Source of the DNA: Clostridia bacterium
Lineage (GTDB): Bacteria > Bacillota > Clostridia > Peptostreptococcales > Anaerovoracaceae
Assembly: GCA_902363595.1 (NCBI GenBank)
Contig: CABJAP010000006.1
Location: 186,001-250,000, forward strand
Length of the DNA stretch: 64,000 bases
Direction: 5' to 3'
Part shown: in pieces, positions 49,228-57,689 of the stretch
Layout of the letters: the number at the start of each line of letters is the position of its first letter
Numbering within the stretch: position 1 is the stretch's first letter
Notes under the pieces: model-generated
The model's input: only the letters and a program-made list of their open reading frames with translations
The model's database searches: none
Told to the model about the DNA's origin: nothing
Position numbers and translations under genes: made by a program

Positions 49228-49281
49228 AGTTTTTTAAAAACTTTATAGTTTTATTATGCGCATTTATTCTGCGTTTGTCAA
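49228..49281 (-). promoter_or_regulatory. Promoter and AT-rich palindromic operator of the tetR-DHA2 operon
   Basis: Minus strand TTGACA (49281..49276), 17 bp, CATAAT (49258..49253). Downstream, overlapping dyads AAAACT..AGTTTT (49252..49237 region) and AGTTTTT/AAAAACT (49242..49228) cover the transcription start. Confidence 0.7.
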
Positions 49282-49292
49282 GAGGTTTCCGA

Positions 49293-49337
49293 AAAAACAA
49301 GCGCTTCCCCCAGCCTTTTCATTGTCAGGGGAAGCGC
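49293..49337 (-). terminator. Terminator of the APC permease operon
   Basis: Perfect 10-bp stem GCGCTTCCCC/GGGGAAGCGC (49301-49310 with 49328-49337); the minus strand continues TTGTTTTTTC. Confidence 0.88.
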
Positions 49338-49393
49338 CTATTCATAAAGCCTGTCGTCCGCTGTGTAACTTGGCAGTAGCGGGCGGAAGGAAA

Positions 49394-51028
49394 TTATTGT
49401 TTTTCCAGCTTTCTCCCCAGTAGATAGAAGAGAATGCCGACTATAAAGACGATCATACCGGTCAGAGTTATTACATTGAGCATCAGAGGGAAGTCGCTGA
49501 ACAAGCCGCTGCCCCATTCATCAAGGTAATACTCTGCTGCGTCTGCTCCTTCATACCACTGGAGGAACCATCTGGCAAGTATGGCATATATGCCAATTCC
49601 CATATATAAGTATCCGGCTTTATGCAGATCCAAAGGACCCAGTCTGGTACGCGGGTTGATCGGGTATTGCTCCGGCTCCTTAACGGTCAAGCCGCCAAAC
49701 TTCCGCTTGCACAGGATATAAAGGATGGGAACAATGAGAATCCATAAAAGTCCTCCCAGGAACCAATCGGTACCGTTGAGCAATGTGGTCAGTACACAGA
49801 TGATGAGAACGCAGGTGCACATCAGTGCATGCATCGGCGTTCCTCCCGGTATCTTGAAGGGTACCTCTTCTCTGGGAATTTTTCTCCTCAGAATAATCGC
49901 CGCAATGACCGTCAGCGCCGAGACAATTACCATAAAGAATACATCGATCACTACCAGGAATGAAAAGCTGAAGGGAATTAAAATTGCACTGACAAGAGCA
50001 ACAATAATCAGTCCCACATAGGGAGATCCTTTCTTCTTCGTCAGTCTGGCAAAGAATTGAGGTCCCAGGTGTTCATCAGATAAAATAAGAATGCCTCTGG
50101 AGCCTGTAGCCAGGCACACATTGAAAATGGAACACTGACCGATGATCGCCACAACCATAAAGACTGCGCCGAATCCCACTCCAACATTCTCTGTAAGAAC
50201 AGTCGTATAACCGATACCACCGGACTCTGTCGTCCATTCTTCCCAATTCCCGATGGATGCGATTCCAGCCAATGTGGGCAGTATATAGGTCAGAGAAATC
50301 AGCGGAATTACAATCATCAGAGCTTTGGGAATAACCCGGTTGGCGCCTTCAATCTCTCCTGCGAGCAGAGACATCTCATCAAAGCCCGAATACATCCAGA
50401 TTCCGATGGCAAGCCCTGCGCCGATGCCTTCCAAAACGCCTACGTCATCAGGTACAAAGGGATCCATTGGATTCTGATTCCAGTTCATAAAGCCGACGAC
50501 AGCTACTACCGCAAAGGCCAAAATTATGATGATGGACATAATCGTGCTGACAACGCCCACTTCTTTTATGCCCAAAACATTGATGATAAAAAATACCACG
50601 ATCATCAGCAGTTTCAAAAGATATGCCTCTACCTGAGTCAGCTCTACAAAGATCCCCAGGTAGCTGATGGCCAGAACCACATATACGGTATTGCACACCA
50701 AGCTCCAGATCACATTGCTAAAGGCCATAATCGCAAACCAGAATTCACCCAGTGCTTCTTTTACCCAGATGAGGGATCCGCCTTCTACCGGCCTGGCAGC
50801 ACCCATTTCCGCACAGATCATTCCGTATGGATACGCCCAGACAATTGGAATAATCAGCAGTAAAACAATCGTCAGCCCTGGCCCGCATTCCGGCACCATC
50901 TCTTCAATACCGTAAGCCCCTGCGCAGCAGATCGCATAGAACATTCCCACAACTGGCAGAACCCCCACTTTGGATTTCACCACATCTTTTACGCCGCTTC
51001 TTACCTTCGGCTGATGTTGATCTTTCAT
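49394..51028 (-). CDS. APC superfamily amino acid permease
   Basis: 544 residues with twelve to fourteen membrane helices. The first helix pair fits the APC fold (VGMFYAICCAGAYGIEEMVP near the unwound substrate segment, then CGPGLTIVLLLIIPIVWAYP), and MICAEMGAARPVEGGSLIWV matches the well-conserved loop of amino acid/polyamine permeases. A long cytoplasmic loop (KRKFGGLTVKEPEQYPIN) precedes the last helices. The substrate is not readable; because it shares an operon with a saccharopine-dehydrogenase-like enzyme, lysine or a related amino acid is possible. Start ATG 51028 follows AAAGGAGCACACTGCT, a rather long spacing. It ends at a strong terminator. Confidence 0.9.
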   Translation of the reverse strand: MKDQHQPKVRSGVKDVVKSKVGVLPVVGMFYAICCAGAYGIEEMVPECGPGLTIVLLLIIPIVWAYPYGMICAEMGAARPVEGGSLIWVKEALGEFWFAIMAFSNVIWSLVCNTVYVVLAISYLGIFVELTQVEAYLLKLLMIVVFFIINVLGIKEVGVVSTIMSIIIILAFAVVAVVGFMNWNQNPMDPFVPDDVGVLEGIGAGLAIGIWMYSGFDEMSLLAGEIEGANRVIPKALMIVIPLISLTYILPTLAGIASIGNWEEWTTESGGIGYTTVLTENVGVGFGAVFMVVAIIGQCSIFNVCLATGSRGILILSDEHLGPQFFARLTKKKGSPYVGLIIVALVSAILIPFSFSFLVVIDVFFMVIVSALTVIAAIILRRKIPREEVPFKIPGGTPMHALMCTCVLIICVLTTLLNGTDWFLGGLLWILIVPILYILCKRKFGGLTVKEPEQYPINPRTRLGPLDLHKAGYLYMGIGIYAILARWFLQWYEGADAAEYYLDEWGSGLFSDFPLMLNVITLTGMIVFIVGILFYLLGRKLEKQ

Positions 51029-51062
51029 AGCAGTGTGCTCCTTTCCTAACTTCTTTGAGGAG

Positions 51063-52286
51063 CTATTTCAGCTCCGTAACCTTTGTATCGAGGGTAATAT
51101 CCAATTTTTCCGCGCACTTAAAATAATAATCCACCTGATCAAAGGTCAGCATGTCGGATGATATGAGTCCAGTCTGTGTAAATTTGTCCTCCACAAACAT
51201 CTTTGTGAAAAGAGCGCCTCCCTGTCCGGTCAGATACATCTCTGACGTGATGCCGGCCCGCTTAAAGGATTCAATTAATCCGGGAGCAAAGACATGGGTT
51301 TCCACTTTGATTTTTTTTCCATCCTTTTCACCGATAGCTTCCACCACCATTGCCCCGGAGTCCGTTACAAGGCCCTCTTCAATGATCTCTTTTATCTCGT
51401 CTCTGTACTTCGGTGCAGGCGGAATGTGCTTCAAAACCACATTGAACGGGATTACCTGCTGCCCATCGATTTCCTCCGGCACTTTGGATAACAGCCCTGC
51501 CCGGTAGATCGGCTCTGCGAAGGTCACGCCTGAGCCGGCGTACTTAAAGTAAATATTCTTTGCCCCTTTAAAAAATTCTTTTGCGTTCAGTCCCATATGT
51601 ACCGGTTCATCGTGGTCGTGCTCCACAAAACGGATTTCTTTGCCCACATAGTCATATGTTCGATAAATCGGCCGTCCGAAAGGCTCTGTTTGTATCATCT
51701 CGCCGTTTTCAAAAGCATTGGGGATACCGCCCATATCGCTTAAGGCCGTCACCGGGGACCACCAGAATGGTAAAAACCGCTTTGCCTCAACTCCTTCATA
51801 GACAATATTATAAATGGTATCACAGGTATCCAGGTATTGTATGGTACGTCTGGCAGCAGCACAGATTAGGCCAGGGGCCGATCCTGTGGCGATGACTGCC
51901 GTCTTTCCGATTTCTTTAAAGCGTTTTCCATATTCGTCGTACATGATCTTAATTCCTTCCACCCAGTCCTTATGGATGGATTCGGTAGCTGCAAAATCCT
52001 GATAATTTGTCTTAACAGCCAGAGCTGCTTCCAGCACGTTTTTACCAAACTGGAGCGGCAGTCCGTTCACGATCAGGTCTACGCCCTCGGCGGCAGCTTT
52101 GATGCTCTCGATGTCAGAAGCATCCACTTTCATACCTTTTCCTTTTTTCAGGATACCCACCAGTTCACTTACCGCTTTCTCATCGTAGTCGGCACAGATG
52201 ATTTCACTTACATTGGGTTCTTCATCCATGCGCTGTGCCACAGTTGATCCTTGTGCTCCGACACCTAAAATTAAAATCTTTTTCAT
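51063..52286 (-). CDS. Saccharopine dehydrogenase-like oxidoreductase
   Basis: 407 residues. N-terminal Rossmann motif ILGVGAQGSTVAQRM, then ICADYDEKAVSELVGIL, VNGLPLQFGKNVLEAAL and TGSAPGLICAAARR as in the saccharopine dehydrogenase/LYS9-like group, with the C-terminal catalytic-domain stretch GAMVVEAIGEKDGKKIKVET and TGQGGALFTKM. Family members act on lysine-derived adducts, carboxynorspermidine or other amino acid conjugates; the true substrate is unknown. Start ATG 52286 follows GAGGTGA at 6-nt spacing; a GTG three codons upstream overlaps it. It is 34 nt ahead of the APC permease gene and divergent from an AraC regulator, a typical layout for an inducible catabolic or uptake unit. Confidence 0.85.
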   Translation of the reverse strand: MKKILILGVGAQGSTVAQRMDEEPNVSEIICADYDEKAVSELVGILKKGKGMKVDASDIESIKAAAEGVDLIVNGLPLQFGKNVLEAALAVKTNYQDFAATESIHKDWVEGIKIMYDEYGKRFKEIGKTAVIATGSAPGLICAAARRTIQYLDTCDTIYNIVYEGVEAKRFLPFWWSPVTALSDMGGIPNAFENGEMIQTEPFGRPIYRTYDYVGKEIRFVEHDHDEPVHMGLNAKEFFKGAKNIYFKYAGSGVTFAEPIYRAGLLSKVPEEIDGQQVIPFNVVLKHIPPAPKYRDEIKEIIEEGLVTDSGAMVVEAIGEKDGKKIKVETHVFAPGLIESFKRAGITSEMYLTGQGGALFTKMFVEDKFTQTGLISSDMLTFDQVDYYFKCAEKLDITLDTKVTELK

Positions 52287-52378
52287 AATATTCACCTCAT
52301 TTGTCTTTCTTTCCTTCTCTATCTTTTATTCTAGCCGTTAAAGAAATAACAAATATACGTTCCTTGCCATAAAAGCAC

Positions 52379-52397
52379 ATAATTTTCAGAAAATTAT
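52379..52397. promoter_or_regulatory. Perfect 19-bp palindrome in the AraC / saccharopine-DH divergent region
   Basis: ATAATTTTC-A-GAAAATTAT. It lies about midway between the two divergent start codons and overlaps TATAAT-like sequence of both strands, so it is a candidate operator. Nearby CGCTTGCAAG and CGCAAGATC (52404-52441) form further CTTGC-type half-sites that could be AraC binding sites. Confidence 0.45.
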
Positions 52398-52506
52398 AAT
52401 TATTACGCTTGCAAGTTTTGAGGTTTTTTTTCGCAAGATCTGTTGTTTTTGCTTTGAAGATTTTGAATATTTATGTTAAGCTTACCAGGAAAGGAAGGTC
52501 CTTCCT

Positions 52507-54252
52507 ATGTTACCGGAGCAAATCAATTATGAAAAAAATCTGCCCTTTGCCATTGGTTTTTCCAATGTGGCAAAGGAGCCGCCCCACTATCACAGAGAAA
52601 TGGAGATGGCTCTCATTCTCAGGGGCACGGCCAGTTACCGGATCCATCACCAGAAGTATCAGCTGTCAGCCGGCGATGTGATTATCGTCGATACGGAGGA
52701 TCTTCACCGGATCGACCAATCGTCAGAGGATGTTCTCATGCTGACTATGTACGTGGATCTGGAGTTTTTCAATGATCTTTATCCCAACATTGACTTTATG
52801 ATCTTTGCCTGTGAAGAATGCGCCAGAGAATCGACCTCCCGCCACCAGCAGCTGCAGAACAAAGTAGCTTTTCTCCGGCACCATCTGGCGGAAATCATGA
52901 CGCTGACCGCCTCCAGGGAGGATAACAGCCAGCTGCTCATGGAAAAAATTCACCAGTTCATCTTCTTGATGGTCAATCAGTTCCAGGGTTTTTTCATTGA
53001 GGATAATCAGTTTAAAACCAGCCATAACGAGGTGAACTCCATCGATCTGGACCGGCTGTACCGAATCATTAAATATATCTATCTCAACTACGACCAAAAG
53101 ATTACCTTGGATGACTTGGCCGAATTGGAGCATCTGAGCCCCTACTACGTTTCCCATCTGATCAAGGAAACATCCGGCCTGAGCTTTCAGAATTTCCTCA
53201 ATTATGTACGGGTGGAATACGCAGAAAAATTTCTCGCCGAAAACAAGCTGACTCTGACGCAGATCAGCGAATTCTGCGGTTTTTCTTCCCCTTCATACTT
53301 TAATAAGTGTTTTAAAACCTGGCATCATTTGACCCCGTCCCAATACCGCAAACAGCTCCAGCTGTGCGAAAGAGCCTTGCACAAGGATTACAGCCAAACG
53401 GAGGCCCTTGCTCTCTTAAAGCCTTATCTGAACGCCTTTCAGTCAAAGCAGCGGAGCAAGGTGCAAAACCACGCATCCCACCACATGTTTCTCCCGGTGC
53501 GGACAGGGGCTTCTTCCTGCGGAGACTTCCAGAGTAATTTTTCACTGCGCATCTTTGTCGATTCTGTCGGCGATTTGGCGCGCCTCGGTTACTGCTGGGA
53601 AAAGCTCCGGCCGCTGGCCCCGCAGGCATTGGGGATATCTGCCGGTGCGCTGCAGGCGGTTCCGTGCGGAGAAGCACTGTTATCCGATCTTTTACCTGCG
53701 CAAATCCAGCCGGAGATCTGGCAGACACCGCCGGATCTGCGCAATACTCCCGCTGCCACCATCTCAGAAGCGTTTGCATCGATTCTGGAGGATCCCGACC
53801 CTTCCATCCGGCTCTTCGGTGAGTCCTGCGCCCTTTTTACCAATGATGGCCTTCCCAGCCCCTATTATACCATCTATTCGTTATTCGCAGGGCTTCGCGG
53901 GAGCATCTGTGAAAGGCGGGAGCAATATCTTTTGGTGTCCCATGCTCCCTATCTTTTCATATTGCTCTATCAGACAGATGCTGCCTTTGCCCTCAGCACC
54001 CACCTGCATTTTCATAATTTCCAAGGGGATGTTCAAGTGATCGAGCAGCGCTTTGGCAAGGAACACAGCCCCGCAGCAATGCTGGAGGCTCTAGGCAGCC
54101 CACAGGAAATAACAAAACCCCTGAAGGAGCACATTTGGCGCGCTGCTTCAGGGGAAACCCAGTTTTTTCAGTTGAAATGCCAGCTTGATCCCAGGCTGGA
54201 CCTGGACATTCCGCCCAATACGTTTGTTTTGCTTAGTTTTAAAGAAGGGTAA
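52507..54252 (+). CDS. AraC family regulator with cupin N-domain and GH39-like C-terminal domain
   Basis: 581 residues. Cupin sensor at about 20-85 (HYHREMEMALILRGTASY, then AGDVIIVDTEDLHRI); AraC double HTH at about 190-285 (ITLDDLAELEHLSPYYVSHL and LTQISEFCGFSSPSYFNKCF); then about 290 residues that resemble the degenerate glycosidase (GH39-like) tail of some AraC proteins (LFTNDGLPSPYYTIYSLFAG, then REQYLLVSHAPYLFILLYQT). The Glu residues needed for hydrolysis are not evident. It is divergent from the saccharopine-DH/APC operon and is the likely activator of it. Start ATG 52507 lies 1 bp after a perfect palindrome AGGAAGG-T-CCTTCCT (52492-52506) that contains the ribosome site, a possible autoregulatory operator. 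Confidence 0.85.
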   Translation: MLPEQINYEKNLPFAIGFSNVAKEPPHYHREMEMALILRGTASYRIHHQKYQLSAGDVIIVDTEDLHRIDQSSEDVLMLTMYVDLEFFNDLYPNIDFMIFACEECARESTSRHQQLQNKVAFLRHHLAEIMTLTASREDNSQLLMEKIHQFIFLMVNQFQGFFIEDNQFKTSHNEVNSIDLDRLYRIIKYIYLNYDQKITLDDLAELEHLSPYYVSHLIKETSGLSFQNFLNYVRVEYAEKFLAENKLTLTQISEFCGFSSPSYFNKCFKTWHHLTPSQYRKQLQLCERALHKDYSQTEALALLKPYLNAFQSKQRSKVQNHASHHMFLPVRTGASSCGDFQSNFSLRIFVDSVGDLARLGYCWEKLRPLAPQALGISAGALQAVPCGEALLSDLLPAQIQPEIWQTPPDLRNTPAATISEAFASILEDPDPSIRLFGESCALFTNDGLPSPYYTIYSLFAGLRGSICERREQYLLVSHAPYLFILLYQTDAAFALSTHLHFHNFQGDVQVIEQRFGKEHSPAAMLEALGSPQEITKPLKEHIWRAASGETQFFQLKCQLDPRLDLDIPPNTFVLLSFKEG

Positions 54253-54276
54253 GCACAAGGCCGGTCATAACCGTTT

Positions 54277-54632
54277 TCATGCTCCCACCTCCGTCTCGAT
54301 CAGGCGTTCAATGATATCTTCATAAGAAAGCCCGATATGTTTCAGCATATTGGGATACCGGCTGTGATTTGTAAATCCGGGAATGGTGTTGACTTCATTA
54401 AAAATAATTTCTCCGTCCGGCGTGAGAAAGAGGTCAACTCTGGCGGAAGATCCTTCTGCCGCCGGTTTTACGAATAGAGGGTATCCCTCCTTTTGCGCCC
54501 ATTTTCCTTCTCTGGTAATGCCGATCAGTATCGGTTCATGCTGCTAATCACGCTGAAAGCGGATTGCATAGAAATTTCATGTTTCGATGAGCGACCTCCG
54601 AACAATACTGCAATTTTCTTTTTGTTATTCAT
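54277..54632 (-). pseudogene. vanG: Remnant of a VanG-type D-Ala-D-Ser/D-Ala ligase gene
   Basis: The start is intact (ATG 54632 with AGGAGAGAAG before it): MNNKKKIAVLFGGRSSKHEI and SMQSAFSVISSMNRY, the ATP-grasp ligase N-terminus, then a stop by frameshift. Another frame continues LIGITREGKWAQKEG, which joins directly to YPLFVKPAAEGSS and then to RVDLFLTPDGEIIFNEVNTI and PGFTNHSRYPNMLKHIGLSY, ending at 54277. About 230 of some 350 residues are missing, in two internal deletions. The ending EVNTIPGFTNHSRYP is the VanG/Ddl C-terminal signature. The gene cannot make a working ligase. It lies directly after a vanW fragment on the same strand, the order found in vanG clusters. Confidence 0.85.
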
Positions 54633-54762
54633 TTTGTCTTCTCTCCTTCTTCTGCCTGTTTGGCAGGCAGCACACTTTCAGGCTTTGATAGCAAAGGGTT
54701 TTCTGTTTTTTTCGTATTGGCAGTGTCCACGGAAAAACTTCCGTCAACCGTTTCCTCCCCAT
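54625..54762 (-). pseudogene. vanW: 5' fragment of a vanW-like gene
   Basis: ATG 54762 with AAGGAAC upstream opens MGRKRLTEVFPWTLPIRKKQ then KTLCY, which matches the N-terminus of VanW-family proteins (KRLTE.FPW.LP.RKKQR). Similarity stops after about 25 residues; the frame then runs through unrelated or frameshifted codons to a stop that overlaps the vanG-like start by 8 nt. A VanW protein is about 270 residues, so most of the gene is gone. Confidence 0.75.
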
Positions 54763-55040
54763 GGGTTGTTCCTTCTTTCTCACACACTTTTTTTCTGCAA
54801 GTAAATTGTAACAGAGGGCAGCTTGCTTTGTTTTAAGGCAAGCTTATGGATCTCTTATGGGATTGTGATGAAAGTATTAAGATTGTATGTATGAAGTTTT
54901 TCAAGATCAGGTTCACAAACCCTGGGCTTTGTTAAAAAACGTAGCATTTTAATAAAATTTTCCCGATCTGAGTCAAGACGCCTAGAATATGGAGTTTTAC
55001 GGATCATTCTCTTTCCAACAAACTTAGCAGAATGTGTACA
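54763..55040. other. Non-coding stretch upstream of the van remnants
   Basis: On the minus strand CTTGC...GCAAG (54842..54822) is a small inverted repeat, followed by TACAAT (54809..54804) as a possible -10 for the old vanW gene. The part 54855-55040 has an open minus-strand frame with no ribosome site and no recognisable family. Confidence 0.35.
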
Positions 55041-55095
55041 AAAAAGGAGCATATTACATTCATCACTCATTTGATGATGTGACATGCCCCTTTTT
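55041..55095. terminator. Long bidirectional terminator
   Basis: Imperfect stem from AAAAAGGAGCAT..ACATTCATCA to TGATGATGT..ATGCCCCTTTTT, loop CTCATT. T-runs follow on both strands; it ends the minus-strand flavodoxin-like gene whose stop is at 55108. Confidence 0.8.
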
Positions 55096-55107
55096 CAAAT
55101 TTCTTTG

Positions 55108-55644
55108 TTAAAACAGTTTCCAGAGCGATTCCAATTCGTTCATCGCATCCGCGGATTTTGATAAATCATCGGGCGCTGCTGCCGTATAGGTCTTGGAAAA
55201 AGCGATTTCCCAACCCAGATAATTGCAGATACAGTCAAACTGCTTGGGAATGATCTCATACTGGGCGTCGCCCTGCTCAGCTTCTCCGATCACGATTACA
55301 CCGATTTTTTTCTTTAAATCGTGCAGCGTTTGAGACTGGCAGTAAAATTTGTCGATAATTGTTTTCAGCTGTGCCGTTACGCCCCACCAGTAAACCGGTG
55401 TAGCAAAAACGATGATATCCGCCGCCGCTACCGCATCTACAATCTGATTGGTATCATCATCGAATGTGCAGTGGCTACTGCTTCCACAGCATTCACAGGC
55501 AATGCACGGTCCCACAGATACTTCCGCAGCTTTCACTTCCTCAATTTCCATCCCCTGGATATGCTCCAGCCCCTTCGTCAAAGCCTCCAGTGCTGCGCAA
55601 GTATTTCCTTGTCTTGGACTTCCATTTAACAATAACGCTTTCAT
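55108..55644 (-). CDS. Flavodoxin-fold NAD(P)H-dependent reductase / iron-sulfur flavoprotein-like
   Basis: 178 residues. The FMN phosphate loop is LLLNGSPRQGNTCAALE; the second flavin contact is ATPVYWWGVTAQLKTIIDKF. A cysteine group GPCIACECCGSSSHC lies between residues 46 and 60, in the position where iron-sulfur flavoproteins hold a [4Fe-4S] cluster, although the spacing is not the classic one. Such proteins move electrons in anaerobes, often in oxidative-stress defence. Start ATG 55644 follows GGAGGTAGCTA. A TATAAT (about 55699..55694, minus strand) with a poor -35 lies upstream. It is a single gene bounded by the terminator at 55041. Confidence 0.85.
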   Translation of the reverse strand: MKALLLNGSPRQGNTCAALEALTKGLEHIQGMEIEEVKAAEVSVGPCIACECCGSSSHCTFDDDTNQIVDAVAAADIIVFATPVYWWGVTAQLKTIIDKFYCQSQTLHDLKKKIGVIVIGEAEQGDAQYEIIPKQFDCICNYLGWEIAFSKTYTAAAPDDLSKSADAMNELESLWKLF

Positions 55645-55893
55645 TAGCTACCTCCCTCAACAATTAAACTTTTATCAACTATTATTGATTCATTATAATA
55701 CAAATGCGGCGAAAAAAACAGTGCCCCGGCAGCTGTTTCGAAACTGTTCCTGGTTCCAGGATCCGTGATCTGGCCCATTTCTGATGGAATCTACGCATTT
55801 TCTTTGATCCTGAGTTGTCCCGGCGGCGGGGCCGAGGACCAGCCGCCAGAGCATACCGCAGCGGCCCTCCCAACAACCCAGGCCGCCTACTTA

Positions 55894-55985
55894 AAAGGAG
55901 AATGCTTCTGCGCAGGCTATCTCCGCAGGAACCCCGCAAACGCGGGGTTCTGAGGACTAATAGCCGGAGCAGAACATTCTCCTTT
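55894..55985 (-). terminator. Long multi-part stem-loop at the 3' end of rny
   Basis: Ninety-two bases fold into one rod: AAAGGAGAATG/CATTCTCCTTT (55894-55904 with 55975-55985, 11 bp), TTCTGC/GCAGAA (55906-55911 with 55969-55974), GGCTAT/ATAGCC (55915-55920 with 55960-55965) and GAACCCCGC/GCGGGGTTC (55929-55937 with 55942-55950, loop AAAC). It includes two bases of the rny stop codon. The minus strand continues TTTTAAG, a short T-run, so it may be a terminator, an RNA processing site or a small RNA. The 200 bp to its left (55700-55893) hold no gene. Confidence 0.7.
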
Positions 55986-57528
55986 ATTTCGCATAATCAA
56001 TCGCTCGTGTCTCACGAACTACATTTACTTTAATCTGTCCCGGGTATTCCAGTTCGGATTCAATCTTCTTGGAAATATCTCTTGCCAGGAATACGATCGA
56101 TTCATCGGTAACCTCATCCGGCTTGGCAATGATCCGAATCTCTCTTCCGGCCTGAATGGCAAAGGACTTGTCTACGCCTGGAGTCGTATTTGCGATATCT
56201 TCCAGCTTTTCCAGCCGTTTAATATAGGTCTCCAGAGTTTCACGTCTCGCACCAGGTCTGGCCGCCGAGAGGGCATCTGCCGCTGCGATCAGCACCGCTT
56301 CCATGGACTTGGGTTCGTAGTCGCCGTGATGCGCCGCCATTCCATTAATAACAGCTTCCGACTCCTTGTACTTTTTGAGAACCTCAATTCCCAGGTCAAC
56401 GTGGGTACCTTCTTTTTCATGGTCAATGGCTTTACCAATATCATGGAGCAGCCCGGCTCTCTTCGCCAGTGTAATATCCAATCCCAGTTCTCCGGCCATC
56501 AGACCAGCCAGGTGAGCAACCTCGATGGAATGCTTGAGCACATTCTGTCCGTATGACGTACGATACTTGAGCCTTCCCAGCAGCTTTACCAGCTCCGGAT
56601 GCAGGTTATGTATCCCTACCTCAAACGTGGCCTGTTCACCTTCTTCTTTAATAATAGCGTTGACTTCCCGCTCTGATTTCTTGACCATTTCTTCAATCCT
56701 TGCGGGGTGAATTCTTCCATCAACAATGAGCTTTTCAAGAGACAGACGTGCGACTTCTCTTCTTACCGGATCAAAGCCCGATAAAATAACTGCCTCCGGC
56801 GTATCATCGATGATCAGGTCGATTCCCGTCAGAGTTTCGATTGCTCTGATGTTCCTTCCCTCTCTGCCGATAATGCGGCCCTTCATTTCATCATTCGGAA
56901 GCGGAACAACGGAAACCGTGCTTTCCGCCACATGGTCGGCGGCACATCTCTGTATCGCACCTGTAATGATTTCTTTTGCTTTCTTGTCCGCCTCTTCCTT
57001 GGCTTTTGCCTCGATGTCCTTGATCATTACGGATGCTTCATAACGAATTTCCTTTTCCGTGTTTTCCAGCAGTATGGCCTTTGCTTCTTCGACCGAGTAG
57101 CCCGATATTTTTTCCAGCTCCTCCATCTGCCTTTCTAATACGTGATCTAATTCTTTTTGCTTCGATATGATCGACTGCTCTTTATTTGTAATGCTTTCTT
57201 CTTTTTTCTCTATATTTTCAAGTTTTCTGTCAATCGATTCTTCCTTCTGAATCAATCTGCGTTCTGACTTTGAAATTTCGGAACGGCGTTCCCGAATCTC
57301 CCGGTCAGCGTCGCTTCTTAATTTATGCGCTTCTTCCTTAGCCTCAAGAATATATTCTTTGCGAATCGTCTCCGATCTGTTTTCAGCATCAAGGATCAGA
57401 TTCTTAGCCTTTTGTTCCGCGCTGCCGATAGCCTTCTCTCCAACTGTCTTTCTGATAATATATCCAATTAAAATCCCCAGCAACAGGGTAATAATTCCCA
57501 CGACAATAGGTATAACGATATTTGCCAT
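55984..57528 (-). CDS. rny: Ribonuclease Y
   Basis: 514 residues. N-terminal membrane helix ([20 protein letters not shown]), a long coiled coil (about 30-190), KH domain ([20 protein letters not shown] near 215-270) and HD domain with metal-binding [10 protein letters not shown]. RNase Y is the membrane-bound endonuclease that starts much of mRNA decay in Firmicutes. Start ATG 57528 follows AAAGGAGGTG. It is divergent from rodA. Its 3' end runs into the long stem-loop at 55894-55985, which might be a target of its own product (speculation). Confidence 0.97.
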   Translation of the reverse strand: MANIVIPIVVGIITLLLGILIGYIIRKTVGEKAIGSAEQKAKNLILDAENRSETIRKEYILEAKEEAHKLRSDADREIRERRSEISKSERRLIQKEESIDRKLENIEKKEESITNKEQSIISKQKELDHVLERQMEELEKISGYSVEEAKAILLENTEKEIRYEASVMIKDIEAKAKEEADKKAKEIITGAIQRCAADHVAESTVSVVPLPNDEMKGRIIGREGRNIRAIETLTGIDLIIDDTPEAVILSGFDPVRREVARLSLEKLIVDGRIHPARIEEMVKKSEREVNAIIKEEGEQATFEVGIHNLHPELVKLLGRLKYRTSYGQNVLKHSIEVAHLAGLMAGELGLDITLAKRAGLLHDIGKAIDHEKEGTHVDLGIEVLKKYKESEAVINGMAAHHGDYEPKSMEAVLIAAADALSAARPGARRETLETYIKRLEKLEDIANTTPGVDKSFAIQAGREIRIIAKPDEVTDESIVFLARDISKKIESELEYPGQIKVNVVRETRAIDYAK

Positions 57529-57689
57529 TTAAACACCTCCTTTTCATTAGTATTTTCATATTCGTATCATAGAAGTTTGCTTGTAAAATATAATAAAAAT
57601 CATGCATTACGTAATAATTTTTAAATAAAATCACACATTAACATTATAATGTTTTGTGGGCAACTAGTCAAGGTTATGAAAGGGAATGG

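Noticed and set aside
54855..55085. 76-codon minus-strand frame upstream of the van remnants
   Set aside because: Begins inside the bidirectional terminator, no ribosome site and no family I can name; may be a gene scrap but not supportable.
55894..55985. Bacterial SRP RNA or 6S RNA
   Set aside because: Rod-like shape fits superficially, but the SRP tetraloop/GGAAGG-type core and the 6S central bubble and length are absent.
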